A stretch of 48,004 bases of DNA, taken from the NCBI GenBank assembly GCA_021163295.1, contig JAGGXD010000169.1, forward strand, positions 1-48,004. Direction: 5' to 3'. Under the pieces are notes generated by a model. That model saw nothing but the letters and a program-made list of their open reading frames with translations. It was not told the origin of the DNA and did not search any database. Made by a program: the position numbers and the translations under genes. Of the stretch, positions 39,340 to 46,203 are shown in pieces. Origin of the DNA: Bacteroidales bacterium (lineage in GTDB: Bacteria > Bacteroidota > Bacteroidia > Bacteroidales > VadinHA17). Every line of letters starts with the position of its first letter. Positions within the stretch are counted from its first letter, which is position 1.

Positions 39340-41721
39340 TTATTCGTATCTAAGTGCCTCAACAGGATTTTTTATTGTGGTTTTATATGACTGAATACTT
39401 ATTGTAACAATAGTAATAAATAAGGCGAGAAAACCTCCGATTAAAAATACCCACCAGCTGATCTCAGTTTTAAAAGCGAAATTATTCAGCCACCTGGATA
39501 TAGCAAAATAAACAACCGGGCATGCTAAGATAAAGGCAAAAATCACCCATTTAATGAAGCTCTTGTTTACCATAAATAATAATTCTGATACAGATGCTCC
39601 ATTAACTTTTCTGATACCAAATTCTTTTACTCGCTGTCGAATTGAAAAAAGAGAAATTGCAATAAGGCCTAAAATTGCAATTATCATAGCAGCAATTATT
39701 CCAACGGAAATAATTGATAATTGCTTTTTCTCATTTATATAGAGAGATGCAACATTATCTTTGTAATATGAATACTCAATCTTATATCCGGGTAATCTAT
39801 CTGACAATACTGTGCCAATATAATTAATAACCTCGTTATCCTTTGATTCGAAGTATTTCACAACTAAAAAAAACTCGCCACGAAACTTACTGTTTTTCCT
39901 AATTCTTAAAGGAAGTATTTCTTTTCGGGCAGATTGATAACTAAAGTCCTCTACAACACCAACAATTTCCGCCATTCCTCCATCTTGCTCAATAATGTTT
40001 CCAACAGGATCATCCAACTGAAGATACTTAACCGCCGCTTCGTTAAGTAATATTTCATTGACTGCATAATTATTTGAAAAGTGCCTGCCTGCAACCAGTT
40101 TATAGTTCATAAATTCAGGGAATCCCTTTTCAACAGATATACCGGTAATAGATTTTCGCTCATCGCTATCTCTCCTTTTAATAAATCCTGTAGATACCAG
40201 GTCCGCTTTAGGGATTTGATCATAGATATATGATGCACCTATAATATATGGATGATTCACACATACTTTTAAAATTGATTCTAATCTATTGAAGTTTTCA
40301 TACTTTTTGTCATTATAATCTATCTTTTCAGGATTCTCAATACCTATAAAAAGAAAATTATCCGAATCAGAAGATAGAGCAACCCGCTCCGAATAATCAA
40401 TCTGTTTGTAGATAAAAAAGGATGAATTTACCAAACAAATAAATAGGAACATCTGACCTAATAATAACAACTTCTGTATACCGGAACCTGATACTTTAGT
40501 CTCACTAAGATAAGTACTTAAATTAATTGATGATTGTTTTGAAAAGAACCAGGATGCATTTAATCCACCACTAAGGCTTATGAATATTACTAAAAATGCA
40601 ATCCCAATTAAAAACAATCCTTTATCAGATGTAAAAAGTTTAAGATCTGTATCAAAGAAACTGTTAAATACAGGTAATGCAAAATAAGATAATATTAGTA
40701 TCAAAGGTAAAGATATTATTACAAGAAGAAATGACTCAAATAGTGCCATATACTTAACCTGATTGTTTGATGCACCATATATTTTCCTGATATTAATCTC
40801 CTTATTCTTTGAAATTGCACATGCTGTTGAAAGGATACCGAAATTTATTGCGGAAGATATCAATACCAGTAACACAACAATTATTAATACATTAAGCAGG
40901 CGTATATTTCCAGTTGGGAATTTGTAATTAGCAAGCGATTCCGGATTTAAATACAGTTTACTATACTTCTTTAACTCATATTTTAATGTAAGCCACGGAT
41001 TTTCTTCTCCCAGGAGTTTATAAATTTTTAATTCAAGTTCATCTAAAGGCACACCATCCGTTAACTCAATATAGGTAGAATAAAAAGGATACATTTTGAA
41101 AAAGGGATCGCAAAGGTTCTTTTCATAAAAATCAAAATTACAAATGATATCTCCTTTTATTGATGAATTGACTCCAAAGTCTTCAATAACGGAAGAAACC
41201 ATAAAATTGAAATTTTTGTCATTAAAGCTGATTAAAATTTGTTGGCCTGTGGGATTATCACTTCCAAACAGTTTATTTCCCAGTTCTTTACTAATCACAA
41301 TACTATTTGGATCATCAATCAGATTACCGGTATTAATCCTATCATGTTTTCGTTTAAACATTTTGAAAAAGTCAGGATCTACAAAAAGAATCTTTGTCTT
41401 TATTTTTGTATTATCCAATAAAACACTACCCCTCCATGGTAACAATCTCGTCATTTTTGTGATCTCGGGAAGAGTTTCTTTTAATTGCGGCCCCAGACTC
41501 ATTAGAGTCAAAGCATCTTTTTGTCTTTCAGAACATCGTATAACATTATAAATATTATCTCCTTTAATATATTCTTTATCAAAACCTATTTCATGTATTA
41601 AATGAAGGAATATAATTATCGAAATCGTAATGCCCAATATTAACCCTACAATATTTATTAAAACAATAAATCTTTGTCGATAAAAATATCTCAGAGTAGT
41701 TTTCAATAAATGCTTTAACAT
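39340..41721 (-). CDS. Large FtsX/MacB-type ABC permease (full-length, two-module)
   Basis: A 793-residue permease of the kind common in Bacteroidota. The first module has an N-terminal helix (about 18-40), a periplasmic MacB_PCD-like domain, and three helices (about 280-395). The second module repeats the plan, with a helix near 430, a periplasmic domain, and three final helices from about 680 with SLFSIRQRVKEFGIRKVNGASVSELLFMV, ending in NPVEALRYE. There is no ATP-binding domain, and no ATPase gene lies next to it. The gene follows the M56/TonB fusion gene on the same strand with a 94-base gap and might be controlled with it. Confidence 0.85.
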   Translation of the reverse strand: MLKHLLKTTLRYFYRQRFIVLINIVGLILGITISIIIFLHLIHEIGFDKEYIKGDNIYNVIRCSERQKDALTLMSLGPQLKETLPEITKMTRLLPWRGSVLLDNTKIKTKILFVDPDFFKMFKRKHDRINTGNLIDDPNSIVISKELGNKLFGSDNPTGQQILISFNDKNFNFMVSSVIEDFGVNSSIKGDIICNFDFYEKNLCDPFFKMYPFYSTYIELTDGVPLDELELKIYKLLGEENPWLTLKYELKKYSKLYLNPESLANYKFPTGNIRLLNVLIIVVLLVLISSAINFGILSTACAISKNKEINIRKIYGASNNQVKYMALFESFLLVIISLPLILILSYFALPVFNSFFDTDLKLFTSDKGLFLIGIAFLVIFISLSGGLNASWFFSKQSSINLSTYLSETKVSGSGIQKLLLLGQMFLFICLVNSSFFIYKQIDYSERVALSSDSDNFLFIGIENPEKIDYNDKKYENFNRLESILKVCVNHPYIIGASYIYDQIPKADLVSTGFIKRRDSDERKSITGISVEKGFPEFMNYKLVAGRHFSNNYAVNEILLNEAAVKYLQLDDPVGNIIEQDGGMAEIVGVVEDFSYQSARKEILPLRIRKNSKFRGEFFLVVKYFESKDNEVINYIGTVLSDRLPGYKIEYSYYKDNVASLYINEKKQLSIISVGIIAAMIIAILGLIAISLFSIRQRVKEFGIRKVNGASVSELLFMVNKSFIKWVIFAFILACPVVYFAISRWLNNFAFKTEISWWVFLIGGFLALFITIVTISIQSYKTTIKNPVEALRYE

Positions 41722-41815
41722 AAGATATCAGGTATCAAACTTTTTTTCAGTGATTTCATAAAATTAAATATACATCTGTGCTTATCGGGAGGGTTAAAGA
41801 AATTATCCTTTCGCC

Positions 41816-43888
41816 CTATTTTAGAACATCCTGAGCAGAAAGCTTACTGATATTTAGCTTAAATTCAACCGGTAGTGTTAACTCCACAGGAACTGCTTTA
41901 CCATGCTGAACTCCGGGTTTCCAGTCCGGCATTGAACTAATTAACCGCAGAGCCTCCTTATCTAACGGTGGATACAATTTCTTATCCAGCATAATGTTTT
42001 TTACTTTACCACTTTCATCAACGGTAAACCGTACCCAAACAGTCCCGGAAATACCCTCTTCTTTAGCTTTTTCAGGATAGCGCATATTGGTTTTCAGGTA
42101 TTCATGCAGAGCCTGTTTCCCGCCGGGAAAGTGAGGGACATCTTCTACAATAACCAAAGTTTCACCATCATTTTCCTCATCCGGTTTGTCAGGTTTTACA
42201 GGTTCAGCACTATTTTTTTTTGGTGGTTCAAGATTTACCTTATACACACTTCTTTTTAATCTGATCTCCAGATATTCATCATTAGCAACCTCTACAATCT
42301 CAGTCTTAAACCCGATATATGAAACTGTAAAAGAAAATTTTTCATTATCCGCCTGTAAGGAAAACTCACCATTTTTATCGGTTATTGTACCTGTATAAGT
42401 ATTTGAAATAACTATGCTTGCTCCCGGTAAAGGCTCACCGGTTCTATCATCAAGAACTTTCCCTTTTACCCGATATTTTTTATTTGAATTGGTGGATAAA
42501 TAATCCTTTAGTGTAACGAGAATCACACCATCTGTTGCTCTTTCACCATATGCCTTAACAGCACTTTCTCCTTTTAAAACCGTAACTGACTCTATTTTAT
42601 CAGGATCCAGCTGCTTCATTTCCTCATTTGTGATCTCTTTTTCATTAACAATAAATAGTGGCGCTTTATCCTGGTAAATAGAGGATAGCTTTATATTCTC
42701 ATTTAAGTTCAGGTTGTCAGATGTCTCTGTATTACGCTTTAAAACAATATTTAAAAATTCACCCTTTTTAGCTTTTACCGCAAGAGTTTCATAACCAGGA
42801 TGGGAAAAAGATAACACTATATTCTCTTTCTCAACATTCAATAAAAATTCTCCGTTTATATCGGTTACTGTGCCTACAGGAGTACCTTTTATAATAATAT
42901 TGACTCCCGGTAGTGGTTTATTTGTATCCTCTGCTGTTACTTTCCCTTTTATTATATAGCTATCTGTTATACCTTTTTGATCCTTATCGGCAGGTTCTCC
43001 GGAAAAAGGATTGGAAAATGCCAGGCTAAGCAATACTAATACGGGAAGAAGAAATAACACCCGCCATTTCCTTCTGTTTGGTGATTTTCTTTTTTTCATC
43101 ATAGCCATTCTTTTTTTACCAAGTGAATAATTAAAAGTATGTATTAAACCCATGAAGGTTCTTCCCAGGGAATACCTGAACAATAGGTTCTGATAATTCT
43201 GTAAGGGAAACCCCTGCTGTATGACTGCATAATCAGCAAGATATTCATGATTTTCTCTGACAGTTCTACCAACCATCCAGGCAATTGGATTAAACCACTG
43301 AAAAACACATAAAAATTCAATGAAAAGCAGATCCCAACTGTGTTTTTGTTTTAAATGCTCTGCTTCATGAATTAAGATTTCTTTAAAATATTCTTGTTCA
43401 AGAATTCCCGAAGGAATAAATATATGTCCGAAAAATGAGAAAGGTTCAGAGATCCGGTTGCTTACATTTACAGATATTTCCCGCAAAATCCTTGTTTCAC
43501 TATTGTGGATTGATTTGGCAATCATTATAGCCTGGTAAATCAATCGTATGGATAATAATAAAACCCCTGTCAGGTATACACCCCATATAAAATGGTAAAT
43601 TGTAAATCCAGCCGTTTGTTCACCGGTTATCTTAAGCGGCTCCATAACCAGGGCTGCCTCAAAATTACGATATCCACTGTTTATAACCTGAACGGTAGAA
43701 GCAGGCTTTATATCCATTAAAAATGAAAGACTAATAAAAGGAAGAATCAGGGAAGTAATACCGGCAGCCAGAAGAAAAAATCTGTGAAATTTGAAGAAAG
43801 TTTCTTTGCGTAATAACATCCAATACACTCCAAATAACAGAACTAATGCTAATACCGATTGAAACTGATATTGCCAGAATTCATTCAT
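41816..43888 (-). CDS. BlaR1/M56-like metalloprotease fused to carboxypeptidase-regulatory, plug-like and TonB domains
   Basis: A 690-residue protein with an unusual layout. Residues 1-295 form an M56 antirepressor-protease unit: membrane helices at about 8-27, 36-58, 96-118 and 276-292, and the zinc motif HEAEH at 174-178 with a downstream ENHEYLAD (Glu ligand region). A carboxypeptidase-regulatory beta domain follows at 312-385. Next is a plug-like segment at 406-460, with DKIESVTVLKG and YGERATDGVILVTLK as in SusC-type receptors. A second regulatory domain lies at 472-545, and a TonB C-terminal domain at about 595-678 (RYPEKAKEEGISGTVWVRFTVDESGKV). In BlaR1 the protease inactivates the BlaI repressor on signal. 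Here the added domains suggest signalling from, or contact with, an outer-membrane receptor (inference). It starts 2 bases after blaI. Confidence 0.9.
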   Translation of the reverse strand: MNEFWQYQFQSVLALVLLFGVYWMLLRKETFFKFHRFFLLAAGITSLILPFISLSFLMDIKPASTVQVINSGYRNFEAALVMEPLKITGEQTAGFTIYHFIWGVYLTGVLLLSIRLIYQAIMIAKSIHNSETRILREISVNVSNRISEPFSFFGHIFIPSGILEQEYFKEILIHEAEHLKQKHSWDLLFIEFLCVFQWFNPIAWMVGRTVRENHEYLADYAVIQQGFPLQNYQNLLFRYSLGRTFMGLIHTFNYSLGKKRMAMMKKRKSPNRRKWRVLFLLPVLVLLSLAFSNPFSGEPADKDQKGITDSYIIKGKVTAEDTNKPLPGVNIIIKGTPVGTVTDINGEFLLNVEKENIVLSFSHPGYETLAVKAKKGEFLNIVLKRNTETSDNLNLNENIKLSSIYQDKAPLFIVNEKEITNEEMKQLDPDKIESVTVLKGESAVKAYGERATDGVILVTLKDYLSTNSNKKYRVKGKVLDDRTGEPLPGASIVISNTYTGTITDKNGEFSLQADNEKFSFTVSYIGFKTEIVEVANDEYLEIRLKRSVYKVNLEPPKKNSAEPVKPDKPDEENDGETLVIVEDVPHFPGGKQALHEYLKTNMRYPEKAKEEGISGTVWVRFTVDESGKVKNIMLDKKLYPPLDKEALRLISSMPDWKPGVQHGKAVPVELTLPVEFKLNISKLSAQDVLK

Positions 43889-43890
43889 AA

Positions 43891-44265
43891 CTATCCTTTT
43901 TCATTATCCAATTCCTTCTGTATCTCTTTTATCATCTCCTCCATTTCCTGTAAACTCAAATCATTTTCCTGTGCAAAAAAGGAAGCCATCTTTGGGAATG
44001 AATTATTGAAATATTTCTTCATAAAATCCCCAAAGTAAACCTGTGTATATTCCTTTTTAGAAATAAGAGGAAAGTATTCGTAAGTAGTTCCATAGGATTT
44101 ATGATCAACAAAACCCTTTTTTTCCAATACGCGTACAACTGTAGAAACAGTGTTGTATGCAGGTTTTGGATCAGGTAGTCGTTCAAGTATATCCCGTACA
44201 ACTGCCTTTTCCAGTTCCCACAGGACATGCATGACCTGCTCTTCTGCTTTTGTTAATGTTTTCAT
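43891..44265 (-). CDS. blaI: BlaI/MecI-family repressor
   Basis: The protein is 124 residues from the ATG at 44265, beginning MKTLTKAEEQVMHVLWELEKAVVRDI. It is a winged-helix repressor: recognition region PKPAYNTVSTVVRVLEKKGFVDHK, then the cleavage/dimer region. The frame is open five codons further to a TTG, but BlaI proteins typically begin M-K-x-L-T-K-A-E-E and the -7 element would overlap that extension. Paired with the M56 gene 2 bases behind, it forms the classical repressor/sensor-protease module. The upstream region has three matching dyads, so it almost certainly controls itself. Confidence 0.95.
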   Translation of the reverse strand: MKTLTKAEEQVMHVLWELEKAVVRDILERLPDPKPAYNTVSTVVRVLEKKGFVDHKSYGTTYEYFPLISKKEYTQVYFGDFMKKYFNNSFPKMASFFAQENDLSLQEMEEMIKEIQKELDNEKG

Positions 44266-44269
44266 GTTC

Positions 44270-44277
44270 CAAACATA
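44270..44277 (-). promoter_or_regulatory. blaI promoter -7 element with -33 TTG
   Basis: The minus strand reads TATGTTTG, an exact TAnnTTTG match. A TTG (plus-strand CAA at 44298-44300) lies 20 bases further upstream, the spacing expected for a Bacteroidota -33. The -7 element ends five bases before the ATG, so the message would be leaderless or nearly so. The three dyads overlap the spacer and the -33 region. Confidence 0.72.
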
Positions 44278-44278
44278 C

Positions 44279-44333
44279 AACTATTTTATTAGTTTGCCAA
44301 CTATTTTAATAGTTATTTCACTATAATTATAGT
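44279..44333 (-). promoter_or_regulatory. Triple BlaI operator array, dyads 20 bp apart
   Basis: Three dyads: AACTATTTTATTAGTT at 44279-44294, AACTATTTTAATAGTT at 44299-44314, and the perfect palindrome ACTATAATTATAGT at 44320-44333. Their centres (44286.5, 44306.5, 44326.5) are exactly 20 bp apart, close to two helical turns, so bound dimers would line up on one DNA face. Dyad 1 fills the spacer between the -7 and -33 elements and dyad 2 overlaps the -33 TTG, so occupancy should block transcription of blaI and the M56 gene. Confidence 0.85.
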
Positions 44334-44351
44334 TTATTCGCATGAATTACT

Positions 44352-44379
44352 CGTAACACGAAACACGTAACCCGTAATT
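44352..44379. repeat. Short period-7 array at the namZ stop codon
   Basis: Four seven-base units CGTAACA, CGAAACA, CGTAACC and CGTAATT run from 44352 to 44379, overlapping the last bases of the namZ stop codon on the minus strand. The same periodicity occurs at 45.7-45.96 kb with a different unit. Confidence 0.65.
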
Positions 44380-45568
44380 ATTCAAAATCCTTATAAAGCA
44401 GGTACTTTTTCCGGATAATCTTAAAATCCTTAATATCGCTTTTCCAGGATGCATAGATAATCCATTTGCTCTTTCCGGCAATTATTTGTTCCCGTAAGGT
44501 GCTGTTGCCCGCCAGTTTATCGAAATAATTATTAAAGAAATTATCTTTATTTTTCAGGTTACTATAAGCATCAATAAGCCAATCGAGCACCAGCCGACGG
44601 TTATTATGCACAAAATTGAACGGGATATGTGAAAGATCCACACCGTTACAAACTTCTCCCATATATTTCGGATTGGCAGCCGCACCTTTAATACTTCGGG
44701 GTGTAAAAGAGAAACCGGTGTCAGGATAATCAGGGTGCCCGAAGATCTGAAAAGGGAAATCGGTACCACGCCCGACACTTATGCAGGTCCCTTCAAAAAA
44801 ACATAATGAGGGATAAAGATAAACAGACCGTAGGTTTGGAAGATTAGGTGAAGGTTTTACGGGCAAATCATAATATGTTTTATGAGTATATTTTTCGCAT
44901 TTCACATATTTCAGATTGCATGTTAAGCTATCTTTCAGCCATCCTTCACCGTTGATCATCTGTGCATATTCAGCAACAGTCATCCCATGAACAACAGGCA
45001 CCGGATGCATTCCAACAAAGGATCGCCAGGTTGTGTCAAGTACCGGACCATCAACATAAAAACCATTGGGATTGGGACGGTCAAGTACCAGAAAATCAAC
45101 ATTATTCTCAGCACATGCCTCCATCATGTAATGCATGGTAGATATATATGTATAAAACCTTACCCCGACATCCTGAATATCAAATACTACAATATCCAAG
45201 CCCTCCATATCTTCTTTAGCGGGTTTACGGTGCTTGCCATATAGTGAAATTACCGGTAATCCTGTTTTCTCATCGTAATAATTAACCAGGTGTTTACCTG
45301 CATCGGCAGTACCACGAAATCCATGTTCAGGACTGAAAATCTTTTTTATGTTGATCCCCCTTGACAAAAGGCTGTCCACTAAATGAGTCTGGTCTATTAT
45401 TGAAGTCTGGTTAGCTACAACAGCAATCTTTTTCCCATTAAGCAAAGGAAGATATTCTCCTGTACGGTCAGCACCTGTAATAACCTGTCCTTTTAGAACA
45501 CCCTGCCATATAACAGCAAAAAGTATTATTACAAATACTCTTATTGAAATGTTGTATTTATTTCTCAT
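44378..45568 (-). CDS. namZ: NamZ-family exo-beta-N-acetylmuramidase (DUF1343)
   Basis: The protein is 396 residues from the ATG at 45568, which places a signal peptide (ISIRVFVIILFAVIWQGVL) at the N-terminus. The frame is open 46 codons further, but those residues look non-coding. Family motifs: VANQTSIIDQTHLVDSLL, KIFSPEHGFRG, DIQDVGVRFYTYISTMHYMMEAC, LDRPNPNG, and PSPNLPNLRSVYLYPSLCFFEGT with SVGRGTDFPFQIFG. Characterised members of this family (formerly DUF1343) release MurNAc from peptidoglycan fragments, so this one probably recycles cell wall in the periplasm. The stop codon is 113 bases before the blaI start on the same strand, linking wall recycling to a wall-stress-type regulator (inference). 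Confidence 0.9.
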   Translation of the reverse strand: MRNKYNISIRVFVIILFAVIWQGVLKGQVITGADRTGEYLPLLNGKKIAVVANQTSIIDQTHLVDSLLSRGINIKKIFSPEHGFRGTADAGKHLVNYYDEKTGLPVISLYGKHRKPAKEDMEGLDIVVFDIQDVGVRFYTYISTMHYMMEACAENNVDFLVLDRPNPNGFYVDGPVLDTTWRSFVGMHPVPVVHGMTVAEYAQMINGEGWLKDSLTCNLKYVKCEKYTHKTYYDLPVKPSPNLPNLRSVYLYPSLCFFEGTCISVGRGTDFPFQIFGHPDYPDTGFSFTPRSIKGAAANPKYMGEVCNGVDLSHIPFNFVHNNRRLVLDWLIDAYSNLKNKDNFFNNYFDKLAGNSTLREQIIAGKSKWIIYASWKSDIKDFKIIRKKYLLYKDFE

Positions 45569-45691
45569 TGAAATTATTTTGCAGTAAAAAAAAGAAAAAA
45601 TATTCATAAACACTAAAAACAATGTAACTATTCTGTATCTTAAATTTGAAACGCTCAAAATGGTAAATTTCATTATACTTTGCATTATTAA

Positions 45692-45719
45692 GTCGGCAAT
45701 CTTCAATCGGCAGTCGGCA
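45692..45719 (-). repeat. Period-7 array, inverted copy (4 units)
   Basis: Units GTCGGCA, ATCTTCA, ATCGGCA and GTCGGCA. Their reverse complement reads TGCCGAC/TGCCGAT, the same unit as the array at 45837-45962 but in the opposite orientation. The two arrays flank 117 bases and could pair as a long stem. Confidence 0.85.
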
Positions 45720-45834
45720 ATTTGAAGACAGTGTAATTAATTTTATGAGATTTTCTAATCTGAGTGGTTAAATAGTGAAGTAAATCTTTAGGAAATTTCT
45801 TATTAACAAGATAAATATCCCACTGCAAGAGCAA
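45703..45834 (-). pseudogene. Relic of a four-helix-bundle protein gene (S23/IVP-like family)
   Basis: One minus-strand frame between the two period-7 arrays encodes WDIYLVNKKF, then FPKDLLHYLTTQIRKS, ending at TGA (45703-45705). From memory, the family consensus in Bacteroidota around FPK-[DE]-E-L-Y-G-L-T-S-Q-I-R-R-[AS] aligns without gaps, with about 11 of 16 positions equal. The following conserved SIPSNIAEG stretch is missing and the N-terminal part is replaced by the heptamer array, so it cannot make a normal protein. It is probably a decayed, truncated copy. The alternative is a chance match; a protein search would settle it. Confidence 0.5.
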
Positions 45835-45836
45835 AC

Positions 45837-45962
45837 TGCCGATTGCTGACTGTGGACTGCGGACTGCCGACTGTGGACTGCCGACTGCTGACTGTGGACT
45901 GTGGACTGCTGACTGTGGACTGTGGACTGCGGACTGTGGACTGCCGACTGTGGACTGCCGAC
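45837..45962 (+). repeat. Period-7 tandem array (18 units)
   Basis: Eighteen uninterrupted seven-base units of form TGNNGAC (TGTGGAC, TGCCGAC, TGCTGAC, TGCGGAC, plus TGCCGAT as first unit) cover 126 bases exactly. Variation is confined to positions 3 and 4 of the unit, with one change at position 7. Because 7 x 3 = 21, any frame through it gives a seven-residue peptide repeat, which explains the open frame on the minus strand. No spacers are present, so it is not a CRISPR array. Confidence 0.95.
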
Positions 45963-45969
45963 TTTTTAC

Positions 45970-46050
45970 TACCTTTGCTCACCAAATAAGTAAATATCCA
46001 CCCTCTATCTTTGTGCCATCTGGCTTAAAGATATGTTTAGACTATATTTG
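45970..46050 (+). promoter_or_regulatory. Three -7 elements upstream of the DUF1670 pair
   Basis: Exact TAnnTTTG matches occur at 45970-45977 (TACCTTTG), 46006-46013 (TATCTTTG) and 46043-46050 (TATATTTG), spaced 36 and 37 bases apart. All point toward the DUF1670 genes and lie 154-234 bases before the ATG. The downstream one is the best placed to start a transcript carrying the stem-loop leader. Clear -33 elements are not seen. Confidence 0.5.
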
Positions 46051-46091
46051 TTCTTTGACGTATTGTTTTATAATGTTTGTATCGATTCTTT

Positions 46092-46148
46092 CTCGATGGA
46101 GATGCTTGGAGGGAGGGCGTAGCCCGACCGGAAAGCATCTTCATCGAG
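46092..46148 (+). ncRNA. Strong structured leader (16-bp stem-loop) before DUF1670
   Basis: The arms CTCGATGGAGATGCTT (46092-46107) and AAGCATCTTCATCGAG (46133-46148) pair over all 16 positions, with one G-U. The 25-base loop contains an inner hairpin GGGC/GCCC (46115-46118, 46122-46125) around GTA. Competing pairings exist: ATCGA (46081-46085) with TCGAT (46093-46097), and GAGATG (46099-46104) with CATCTC (46171-46176). It is far more GC-rich than its surroundings and lies 55 bases before the ATG. It may be a cis-regulatory RNA, a processed small RNA, or the end of a mobile element. I do not recognise it as a known riboswitch. Confidence 0.6.
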
Positions 46149-46203
46149 AGCCGCCTTGAACGGAGGTAGTCATCTCTATTTTATTCACTTTATTTTTATT
46201 ACT

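Larger units (their letters stand above)
45569..46203. other. Repeat-rich intergenic region between namZ and the DUF1670 pair
   Basis: These 635 bases hold no intact gene. In order: AT-rich sequence, a short inverted period-7 array (45692-45719), a relic of a four-helix-bundle gene (45703-45834), a long period-7 array (45837-45962), three -7 elements, and a strong stem-loop just before the first DUF1670 gene. Each is listed separately. Confidence 0.8.

Noticed and set aside
45569-45706. 46-codon N-terminal extension of NamZ
   Set aside because: It would bury the signal peptide behind a second hydrophobic stretch. The ATG at 45568 gives a normal exported protein.
45837-45962. Possible CRISPR array
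   Set aside because: The units are 7 bases and directly contiguous, with no spacers, and there are no cas genes in the window.
45803-45985. Open frame on the minus strand encoding heptapeptide repeats (SSPQSTV type)
   Set aside because: It is produced by the period-7 DNA array: 21 bases give seven codons in any frame. The ends lie outside any conserved sequence, and the sequence inside is the array itself.
45950-46159. Plus-strand open frame across the stem-loop leader
   Set aside because: It runs through promoter elements and the stem-loop and begins in the repeat array, with no protein-like pattern.
46156-46203. Extended TTG start for the first DUF1670 gene, with GGAGGT nearby
   Set aside because: The GGAGGT lies after the TTG and the added residues do not match the family. 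The ATG at 46204 starts the conserved part.
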